From contig JAQMRL010000003.1 in assembly GCA_035578175.1 (NCBI GenBank), positions 90,188,469 through 90,252,468 of the forward strand: a DNA stretch of 64,000 nucleotides, given 5' to 3'. The first letter of the stretch is position 1, and each line of letters starts with the position of its first letter. The DNA comes from Catonia carolina. Lineage: Eukaryota; Arthropoda; Insecta; Hemiptera; Achilidae. Positions 55,559 to 64,000 of the stretch are shown here, one piece after another. The notes below the pieces were generated by a model. That model saw only the letters and a list, made by a program, of their open reading frames with translations. It was not told the DNA's origin and searched no databases. The position numbers were made by a program, and so were the translations under genes.

Positions 55559-56335
55559 GTGTGTGTGTGTGCGTGAACGTGTGTGTGTGTGTACAGAATA
55601 TCTCAAGAACGGAACATTGTAGCACGAACTTGAAACTTGAAACTTAAGTTACATTTCACTATCGGACCCGACACAAACATTTTCATTAAAATCGGTCAAC
55701 CGGAAGTAGTAGTTTATGCGTGTAATTTTTCACTTTTTTGCGATTTTTTCAAAAACCGGTACTACGATTTTTTAAAAAATCGCCTCATTTACTTCATTTT
55801 TTATGCTCTAAAATATAGGGTAGGCGCTATGTCTGTGAAATTCTTGGAGAGGCTGTTTTTGCGTAAAAAATTGTGTTTTTAAGATTGCGACTTTAATATG
55901 CACTTTAACGCAAAAATATGTATAACAAAAAATGTAGAGAATTTATAATCCCACAACTTTTTATTTCAAACATTTTTTTGTATAACGCTTAGTTTATCGG
56001 TAATTAGCGATTTTTGTTGTTTTTCTCACGAAATCGTGTAAAAAAATCGATTTTTTTAAAGATTTCAGCCTTAGTATGCATTTTACGACAAAAGTGTATA
56101 ATCAAACTTATAGGAAATGAAAAGATCTACAACTTTTATTTAGAGCGTTTTTCTCTACAGAGCCTAGTCTAGCGTGAAAGAGTGATTATCCGTATTTTTA
56201 AGCCAAACTGAGGTCGATTTTCATTTTGCGTCTTTCACTCATGACTAAAATAAGGTTAAGTTTTTAAGGTCATATTGGTCATCATTTGCATTGGCAAGAG
56301 AAAGTCGTGTGAGTGTTTCACACCAGATTTTTTTT
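55363..56335 (-). repeat. family C, full inverted copy with interrupted (GT)n
   Basis: Reverse complement of 25145-26304 over its whole length apart from the tract length: CGATTGGTCTG, (GT)n, GAATATCTCAAGAACGGAAC, ATCGGTCAACCGGAAGTAGT, ATTCTTGGAGAGGCTG, GCAAGAGAAAGTCGTGTGAG. Confidence 0.85.
55488..55592. repeat. (GT)n microsatellite, interrupted
   Basis: About 105 bp of TG dinucleotide with GCGTG and GAACG interruptions, at the same place as the (CA)120 of the other copy. Confidence 0.95.
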
Positions 56336-56444
56336 CTAGTTACTATGAAACGAAAATAATCTTTGTTTTTAGTTATTAAGTAATATAATATTAATTTTTT
56401 ATTTTGTTTTCTAATACCATTCATTGTTTATTTATTTATGTTGT

Positions 56445-56535
56445 TTAGGTCAACCGCCAAAAAGGTGGTTCGATCCTCTAGTGGTTTTACGTAAAACGAG
56501 GAGTGAGATGGTTTGCCATTGCCTTCAATAACTTA
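56445..56535 (-). repeat. SINE-like family A fragment
   Basis: GTCAACCGCCAAAAAGGTGG, TTCGATCCTCTAGTGGTTTT, ACGAGGAGTGAGATGGTTTG. Confidence 0.7.
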
Positions 56536-57484
56536 TTTAAAATGTAACACGAGTAACGTGAAAATATAAAAAAAAGTTCAATAAGAAGTTTTTAAGTATA
56601 ACAGTAAATTGTGCCTGAAATAAAAATTTACTTTTAAAAAATTAACAATTATAAAGCTTGGTACATCTATATAAGCAATTTATAAGCTTGAAATAAAAAA
56701 TAATTAAGACAACATCTTGACATTATACGGTAAGTAATTTTAACAAATAGAAAGAAAAAATGATTCATTGTCTAAAATAAATTTAGCAAATAGCATTTTA
56801 AGTAAGTTTGTTGTTTTATCAATTTAGTGCAGTAGATCTCTACTTCACCATCTTTGCAGTCGTCTTACAAAATTGGGTTCCGAGTTGTGAATGCGCTGAA
56901 TAAGTGGATTGATGTAAAGTTTTTAACAATCTTATAGAGAGTTTCTGAAAATGAGACGTAACACTCGAAATTGTGATTACATTGAGAAACGCACAATTAT
57001 ACTATTATTTGGAGATTAATATAAACAGGAAACACTAAAAATCAAATTGTTCGCTATATCTGGTATTTCAATAATTTAATGGCTCAATCAGATAACACCT
57101 TGTGTAATCTAACTGGCTCTCGACGAGTAAATTTAATTGATATTTATGGTAAGCAACAACAGTGATAGTAAAGGTAATTATATAAACAGGAGATCAGCTG
57201 TAGGTTCATACAATCTAAGCAACAAAACAATAGGCGAGATTGTCCTTAGGGCAATTTAACTAACACTAGCTGCTATTAAACTAGCTTTATTGCACTAAAC
57301 CCTTGGAATATAGCTTGCTAGTAGATTTCACGATAAAACTCAATAGCTCAGTTTAATTTCCCATCATTAAAATCTCACAAACTATGAGTTATTAATAATT
57401 ATATTTTGTATTAATTTTGTTCTGATTTTGAGAATCCCTGCCCTTTTTTAGATGTGTTGGTCAATTTTTTTTTTAACCTCCTAT
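56536..57484. other. AT-rich interval, no gene seen
   Basis: No element or exon recognised. Confidence 0.4.
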
Positions 57485-57905
57485 AGTGTACTTTCTTGCC
57501 CATAACAGACAGGTGGAGTGTCAAATTATTTACACTCAATCTGTTCGTTGCAGGGCTAAAATAAATAGTTCTGTTTCTTATCACATGGTCAGTCAATTAA
57601 ATGACTGAATCATTTAAGAACAGAAGAGGTAGAGGTTGTAAAAGACACTAATCAGAGTTATCTTCTCTGACAGTAATGAATTTCATTGTACAGCCAGACC
57701 CTGTGGTGAATGAAGTGAAGTTGTCATTATACAGAGTGGAAAATATGTGCTTTTCAGAGGTCTCGGCATGCTGATAAGCGTACTTTTCCATTCAGTGAGG
57801 AAGGCATGGTAAACCGCCTCACTTCTCGTTTTACTTAGTAAAACCTGTAGAGGTTCAAACCAGCCTTTCGGCTGTTTACCTAAACAACAACAGTGCACTT
57901 TCAAA
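57485..57905 (+). repeat. SINE-like family A, near-full copy
   Basis: GCCCATAACAGACAGGTGGA, TTCTTATCACATGG, AAGACACTAATCAGAGTTAT, GTACAGCCAGACCCTGTGGT, GCATGCTGATAAGCGTACTT and GAGGTTCAAACCAGCCTTTC in the same order as 60617-61018. No tRNA boxes are clear, so the class is uncertain. Confidence 0.8.
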
Positions 57906-58059
57906 AATACAAATCGGTTTTCCATTGTACTGAAAGTGTTTTCAAACTAGTGAACAATTTTTAATTTAAAGCTGTTCTATTTTTTTTCTCTTTAATTCTT
58001 TATTTACAACTGTAAAATGTTACAACAAGCAAATGTGATGATTATCGTGATTATGTAAA

Positions 58060-58572
58060 TGACATGATAGGCATGAGAGGGGTAGGGCCCCCATTGGTGC
58101 CTCCCCAAGAATGAAATGTGTATATCAAATTAGCATGTCTCTACTCCAGCGTCTTTTAAGGCGTCTAGGAGGATTGTCAGGTAAATGGACGGAGGAAAGT
58201 GAACGCACCAGGGGGTTCTCGTGATCGTGTGACTTGTCGTGAAAGCGTTTGTATAGGTATTCAATGGAATTTTGTACAAGTGGTGTTTTCAAATCTGTAT
58301 GTAAGGTTTTGTTGCTAACGTAAATAGGTGCTTTTGCTATAAGGCGTAATGTTTTTGACTGGAATGCTTGAATTCGTTGCAAGTTAGAGGGTTTGGTTGA
58401 ACCGTAGATTTGGGATCCGTAGGTCCAAATAGGTTTCAAAAGAGAACAATATATGCGTAATTTTTGCGCCATTGGTAATTTTGATCGTTTGTGAAGTAGG
58501 GAATATAGAAGTTTAAGTCGGGAGTTCAGTAATATACGTTTCCGTGCTGTTATATTTAATTCAAATTTTACG
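58060..58572 (-). pseudogene. Jockey-like LINE 3' fragment
   Basis: An almost open minus-strand frame reads ITARKRILLNSRLKLLYSLL, KLRIYCSLLKPIWTYGSQIY, SNLQRIQAFQSKTLRLIAKA, PIYVSNKTLHTDLKTPLVQN and NPPRRLKRRWSRDML. This is the C-terminal region of Jockey-clade ORF2 (L.P.WTYG.QLWG...PSN...IQ.FQSK.LR.I..AP.YVSN..LH.DL). 5'-truncated, as is typical of LINE insertions. Confidence 0.85.
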
Positions 58573-59811
58573 AAAAAAATTCAAAATCCTTGAACGGGTT
58601 AATTAATTTGTCCATTTAAAGTTAAAAAAATTAAAGTTTAAAAAAATCGTGAAGAGGGAGTTAATCTACGTAATATACTTGCTTATTGTTCTAAATTGAA
58701 CAGATTGCAACGTACACACAAGGATTAAAAAAAAATTATCTTGTATAGCCACATACACCGACATTTTTATGACTTCCTCAGGTGCTCCAAAAATTAGTTA
58801 TACGGAAAACACGTGGAAAACAATTTGTAAAAATTGTATGTTATTCGTAATCTAAAAAATAATGATATGGTCCAAAGATTAAGTTCAAAAAATGTCAGTA
58901 GCTCGAGAAGAAACCCGACACCTATAGTGTGTAAAGTTTCATTTCCCTACCTTTTACCTATCCTATGAAAAATGTACCTAAAAATAGCAAAATTTAACAT
59001 TGGCGGGATACAAAGTACAGTTTCTTCTTCTGTAATTGAATGCAGGGCCGTTGAATAGGGATCCCTAATTCAACGGCCCTGAATTGAATGTATACTCGTT
59101 ATTGACAATAAGTTATTTTATTTTGTTTTTATTGTCTTACAGATAGGCTTGAATTCTGTAATTTTTTCAAACATTGTTGTGAATAAAATGCTGTTTATCA
59201 GAATAGAGTTAGCACAATATATTTTGTCTAAGTTTTGTTTTCGTTTGACTAACTTAAGTTACATTGGGGGTAAACACTAATGTAATTAAAAGGCAGAAAG
59301 ACGTAAAGAGTATAAAGTTCTGTGGGTGGTCAGGGGTTAGTAGAAGTTAAAAAAGTTGTTTAAATCACTTAAATTTTTGTATCAGAAGCTATTTTGTTTG
59401 GTACAAATTTAAAAAATTCTCACAACTTCAGAAATGTTTACAAAATAAAAAACTTCATGTTTTCGGTTTTTCTGAAAAAATTGCAAAAATTGAGTTAACT
59501 TCCTGTACCTCTTAGGTACAGATTGCAATGAATGAAATGTTTTAAATAGGGACTCGGAAATCGAAACTAGAAAAAACGTTTGTTTCATTTTTATTCCTTC
59601 TACCATGTTCAAGTCAAGCGGAGTCGGTATTTGAAGGCTCTCGATTGTTTAATGAAATATCAGACTGCTGGCATAAAAACAGTTAGCGACTTTGTAGAGG
59701 GTTATTTAGTATTAGGACTGTGAATGAAACTAGTGTTATCGGGCCGTTTCGAAATAGTGTTGTTACGGGACCGGTTCTAAGTTACGTTAATAGTGGTGTG
59801 CGTACGGGTGG
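58573..59811. other. AT-rich interval with a short hairpin
   Basis: Contains a near-perfect 18-bp hairpin at 59043-59081 (CAGGGCCGTTGAAT..AGGG and its complement) flanked by repeated AATTGAATG. No gene is seen. Confidence 0.5.
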
Positions 59812-60081
59812 TTGCAAGTGGTTGTGGATAGGCAATTAATTTTTTTTGATTGTTCAGTGACAGATTCTTATTTATAGTCGAGTTTACTTTAAGTTTTGAA
59901 ATTAATGAAATTGAAGTAATTCTATTAGTAATCTAATTATAATTTGTTAGTAGTCTTAACCTAATTATTAATTGTAATTATTAATCGTGTCAATAAACAA
60001 TTGTTATATACTTATTTTGATAATTTTTTTATGACATGTTACACCCAGATCCTGAGACGACCTTACCTTAAGGGTTACATT
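59812..60081 (+). repeat. LTR-like repeat, second copy
   Basis: Unsplit relative of 488-686 plus 7469-7504: GCAAGTGGTTGTGGATAGG at the start, CGTGTCAATAAACAATTGTT near the end, then TGTTACACCCAGATCCTGAG and AGGGTTACA. Confidence 0.6.
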
Positions 60082-60616
60082 ACTCTAGAATAAAAATAGA
60101 AGTTCCAAACATGACACATCTATTGAATATCATTAACGGAATATTAAGAACAGCCAAAAATGATTGAAAAAAAATTATTAACTACAGATATAATTATACG
60201 AAATCAGAGGAAAAACTTTTGAAAAAAAACAATTTATCAATCTGGAAATAATATACATCTGGTAAATAAAATATAATAAAAACGCATTTGGTGTTTTTTT
60301 TTAAAATAAAGATATAATGTTACATAAAATGAATAATATATAACTGTAGAAGTCTAAGTATAAAATTAATGGAGGTACATCTAAAATAAGCTGTTCATAT
60401 TGAAATAAATATGTTCATTCCAACTTTGTAAAGCCACCTGTGTCCTGCTGTGTATTTTATTTTGTAATGAAGAACAAATTCAAAAATATTTTCTTTTTAA
60501 ATCTATCTACGTTGTATTAACTGTCCCGAAAAAATATAAAATTATATTTCAGTATTATGTGACTGATAAATAAATATCAGAATTTAATAATTTATTTTAT
60601 TTCAGTATAAAATAAT
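60082..60616. other. AT-rich interval, no gene seen
   Basis: No element or exon recognised. Confidence 0.4.
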
Positions 60617-61018
60617 TTGCCCATAACAGGCAGGTGGATTGTTAAATTATTTGGATCCGATCTGCTAGTTCCAGGACTGCATAAAATAGTCCTGTTTCTT
60701 ATCATATTTTCGGCCAATTATATTATTGAAGCATTTACGAACAGAAGAAATAGAGGTGTAAAAGACACTAGTCAGAGTTATCTCCTCTGAAAGTAATGAA
60801 TTTCATTATACAGCTAGACCCAGTGGTTAATGAAGTGAAGGTGTCATTTTCAGGGTGGACTGTTGATGCTTTTCAGAGAGCCTGGCATGCTGATAAGCAT
60901 ACTTTTACACTCAGTGAGGAAGGCAAAAGTTAACACCTCACTCCTCGTTTTACTAAGTAAAGCCTCTAGAGGTTCAGACCAGCCTTTCGGCTGATAATCT
61001 GAACAACAAAGAACAACA
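60617..61018 (+). repeat. SINE-like family A, near-full copy
   Basis: Same order of blocks as 57485-57905, ending AACAACAAAGAACAACA directly against the TAA-flanked MITE. Confidence 0.8.
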
Positions 61019-61021
61019 TAA

Positions 61022-61362
61022 AGTCCAGCCTCTCTTAGTTTGCTCCTAATGTAAACAAATAATGACGTCACTGAGCTTGCGCATTATATAAAAATGAGTA
61101 CACGCTGATTAAAAAGTAACAACAAAATACTTTCAAAAGTATTTAAATACAAAATAATTTTAAAAGTATTTTTATAAACGAAATTGTTAGGTCTACATCA
61201 TATAATGACTGATGTTTTAAGTACTTTTAAGAGCTTATAATTTAAAACATAGTTAACTTAATAGGAATACGAAATCCATAAAGCCGAGGACCCTAGCGTG
61301 CACCCTGTAGTAGCTGGCTTTGGTTTGTTGACAGTAGGAGAAAACTAAGGACGGCTGATCTG
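61022..61362 (+). mobile_element. 341-bp Harbinger-type MITE, second copy
   Basis: AGTCCAGCCTCTCTTAGTTT ... ACGGCTGATCTG, flanked by TAA (61019-61021 and 61363-61365). Reverse complement of 38388-38727, including the internal AAGTATTTAAATACAAAATA palindromic block. Confidence 0.9.
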
Positions 61363-61559
61363 TAATATGATGCGTGCTTTTATAAAATATCTACGTATGT
61401 GATAAGCATTGAAAGGGTTTTTATGAAGCGGAAATATTTCCAAAAAAAAATAAACGAAATATAGCTTTGATGGTATTTTCCGTCACAACTGTTTTATTAG
61501 TGAATCAAATGTAATTTTGAATGTTTTAGAACTAATGACAACAGGAGTAATAAAGAAGT

Positions 61560-61960
61560 AAAGTGATCAATGGCTCAAGCTAAACAGGTGTTTAATAGTA
61601 AGAGACATTTATTAATAAGGAAACAATTTGTGCTTGTGTTTGGTACGTAAAATTGACATCTAAGCTGTAAAATGTAGACCTTTTCTGAAACAGATTTCAA
61701 CATGGTGAGAAAGTTTTAAAACGATTTTAAGGAGAATTTTTGGACTACTAAGGGAAGGAGATGACTGAAATGCACTAAAAATGAACAACAGAATACTCTT
61801 ATAGAAGGCTGGGAGATAGTCCATTTCATAAAGCCCCAAAGATTGGAAAGTTAGGACACATTGAGCGAATGTAGTCAACGAGGATAGTTAAGGTGATATG
61901 GAAGGAAAGACTACCAAAAGATGGTGAAAAAGATGTTTTGGATTGCAGTAAACAGCATAG
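61560..61960 (+). pseudogene. possible LINE C-terminal remnant
   Basis: MAQAKQVFNSKRHLLIRKQF near 61571 resembles the MA.AK.AFN.K..LL.S stretch after the reverse transcriptase in RTE-like elements. Downstream frames (NDFKENFWTT, IVKVIWKERLPKDGEK) are too decayed to confirm. Confidence 0.35.
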
Positions 61961-63348
61961 TTTTATAATAATTAGGCCTATAAAATATAATTGTTAAGCA
62001 TACTACAGCTAATATAGAACATGAACGGTAATAGATGAAACAATGCCAGACCTAATCCGTAATTAAAGGACCCCTGGCATAGAAGTCAGTAGCGTTTACC
62101 ACCAAACCAACGGACAAGTTAAGTTACAAAGTTGTGACTAGGATGGACCAGATATCAATTAAGTATTAGAGAATGACTTTGTATATTTTCTATTTATGGG
62201 ATAATTTAGTCTTAGAGATTAGTGGGGTAATCATCTAAAGAGAATGTAAGAGAGTCGAATCTTTCAGTTAATTAAGTTTGCTTTAAGTTATGAGTATCAG
62301 CCTTCTGGACATTGCAGAAGAGAAATATTTTTTTAAATAAATTGTAGGTGCCGGAACAAATTAGTAAATAAAGCAAATACTTCTCTGAAAAAATTTCAAA
62401 ACAAATTAAAAATCTCTAAACAGAAGAAAATATTTATAAATGCGAAGCGAACCGCACTAGAGTTGCTAGTGATGTAATTAATTAATTATAGAATACAATT
62501 AATTCTGTTGGAGAGCAAGAAAGAAGATTAAACGTCACTGCGTTAATTAAATATTTAATCGAATCTATGTTAATAATAAACTCATTTTGTTTCAAAAAGT
62601 TACTTCCGATGGAAGACAAAAGGGTTTTGGTTAAAGTTTGATTGTCGAAGTCAACCATTCGTTCTTTTTGGTAAAGATATGAATTGCTTCAATGACAAAT
62701 GACCGGTAGTATTCTATGTATGTTGTTTGAGTGTCTGTAATGAATAGAAAGTGTCACTATTGTAGCATTACTACTGAACCAGTAACACTGTAACAAGAGG
62801 GAATTTTGTCTGTGACAGTCGCAATTCCATTACCCTACTGTTACTGGTAGTAGAAATCTCGTGATGTAACTATTGTTCACTCAACCATCCATCCATACTG
62901 TGGTGCATTCGATTCATTCAGTCAACATTATTTATGATTGATTTTCCCCTGAGCCTCATCATACTGTCTTCTTTTTAGCCACAAAACAATTGGGACACGT
63001 AACTCTAGTTTAATTTAATTTCATACACCATCATTTGTTATTGATTCGATATTATTATTATCATGACATGTAAATATTATCATTGTAAACCTATAACTGT
63101 CATTACAAAATAAATTCGGAATTAATATTGTTTCCTTATTGTTTATATTTGTACAATAGTGAATATTTATTTAATGAATATAGGTTATTTATTTTGTACA
63201 ATTCGTACTTTCAGTTCACTGTATATAATGTATGTACCTAATATATTAGATTGAATAGGCCAGTGATTATCAACTAAATCAAGGTCAGTTTAAAATTTTG
63301 ATGAGACTGTCACGGTCTGGCCAACTTTTTACTTAGACCTCCGGTTTA
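61961..63348. other. AT-rich interval with a SINE remnant
   Basis: 62042-62116 is a degenerate inverse copy of the SINE at 24005 (AATGCCAGACCTAATCCG, GGACCCCTGGCATAGAAGTC). Otherwise nothing is recognised. Confidence 0.4.
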
Positions 63349-63577
63349 AAAGAAGCCGTCTGTCGCGCCTAAGATCAAGGTAGCAGGGAAAAAGCCTGCA
63401 GCGTCCGGTGCCGGTAAATCTAAGGCCGCCAATGCGCTGCTGGGAAGAAGTACCCGGTTGCCGCCGCATCGGCTTCCAAGAAAACGAAGTCTCCGTCCAA
63501 GGCAAAGAAAGTTTCTAAGCCGCCAACAAAAAAAACCCAAGTCGCCCAAACCGAAGAAGGCAGCGGCGTGAAAGAAG
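63349..63577 (+). pseudogene. histone H1 C-terminal tail fragment
   Basis: The plus strand reads KKPSVAPKIKVAGKKPAASG then AGKSKAAN; a frameshift gives AGKKYPVAAASASKKTKSPS then KAKKVSKPPTKK; a second shift in an A-run gives KPKSPKPKKAAA and stop TGA, with AAG AAG TAA just beyond. Lysine/alanine/proline composition with repeated K(S/T)P motifs is that of a histone H1 tail, which binds linker DNA in chromatin. The globular winged-helix domain is absent and no replication-dependent histone 3' stem-loop is seen. GC content is far above the surroundings, so it is probably a recent partial pseudogene. Confidence 0.75.
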
Positions 63578-64000
63578 TAAATCGCTTTTTCCTAGCAAAA
63601 ATTGGCCATACCTTGCCAACACTGTAAAAACTTGTGTATGGGAACTATGGTAAATCTTAGTAGTTCCTACTAATTATTCATTTCGAAAATGTAAAATGTA
63701 AAAATATAAAATGTAAAATATAAAAAAATGTAAAAAAACTGTAAAAAAAATGTAAAATAAAAATCAAACTATTATAGGGCCGTGTATAATTTTCAAAATA
63801 TTTAGTTGTATTTTCTTTAGTTTGTATTTTTTGGCGCCGCACTATTACGAGTAGCTTTCAGCCTGATCGCGGCCGTAAACTTGTCCAGCAAGCATCAACT
63901 ATCTTCAGAGAAACTTGGGTAAATGTCGTGTTGACATCACCAATTGCTCTCAACAGGCACACAGCCTAAACATAAAAACTTTCACACCACACGAAAATAA
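63578..64000. other. 3' edge, no gene seen
   Basis: Contains TGTAAAAT-type tandem low complexity at 63689-63766 and a GC-richer unassigned end (63834-63990). Confidence 0.4.

Overview
The window is a stretch of AT-rich insect-like nuclear DNA. The organism cannot be fixed from sequence alone; an arthropod, plausibly a hemipteran, fits the transposon families, tRNA-derived SINEs, (CA)n tracts and short exons with GT-AG introns. Almost all recognisable content is transposable elements. One split host gene runs through them on the minus strand.

Host gene: six well-supported exons (41686-41833, 21729-21978, 18653-18810, 16018-16108, 13293-13570, 10971-11253) and a probable last exon (10488-10576) join in frame on the minus strand. 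They encode about 430 residues of an armadillo-like helical-repeat protein with a hydrophobic segment and a proline/serine-rich tail. I do not recognise the family. Its 5' end lies above 41833 and was not found. The introns (one of about 19.7 kb) hold most of the repeats. A broken histone H1 C-terminal tail lies at 63349-63577.

Intact element: 692-7463 is a complete BEL/Pao LTR retrotransposon. It has two 378-bp LTRs with no difference seen, a TCATA target duplication and an uninterrupted 1755-residue Gag-Pol ORF, so it is probably a very recent insertion. It landed in an older LTR-like repeat whose uninterrupted relative is at 59812-60081.

Nested DNA transposons: (a) 36504-38935 is a PIF/Harbinger-like element interrupted by a DD41D Tc1/mariner element (37105-38777), which is itself interrupted by a small TAA-flanked MITE (38388-38727). 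(b) 8418-10250 is a decayed Merlin (IS1595-like) element interrupted by a pogo-like element (8774-9853) that contains a perfect 36-bp-arm hairpin. (c) 51649-53326 is a Tigger/pogo-like element carrying a mariner-type MITE (52370-52885); a second copy of that MITE (48095-48630) split a SINE. (d) 12601-13176 is a mariner remnant inside another SINE-like repeat. (e) 17692-18599 is a mariner deletion derivative with very long terminal inverted repeats.

Retroposons: truncated non-LTR retrotransposons lie at 14290-14541, 16290-17200, 33759-35757, 41040-41357, 46886-47690, 53930-54235, 58060-58572 and possibly elsewhere. There are several tRNA-derived SINE families, two Helitron-like elements (50578-50972 and 21162-21623), and an abundant family of about 1.1 kb with an internal (CA)n tract (25145-26304 and 55363-56335 plus fragments) that I cannot assign. 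The remaining intervals are AT-rich intronic or intergenic DNA without a gene I can support.
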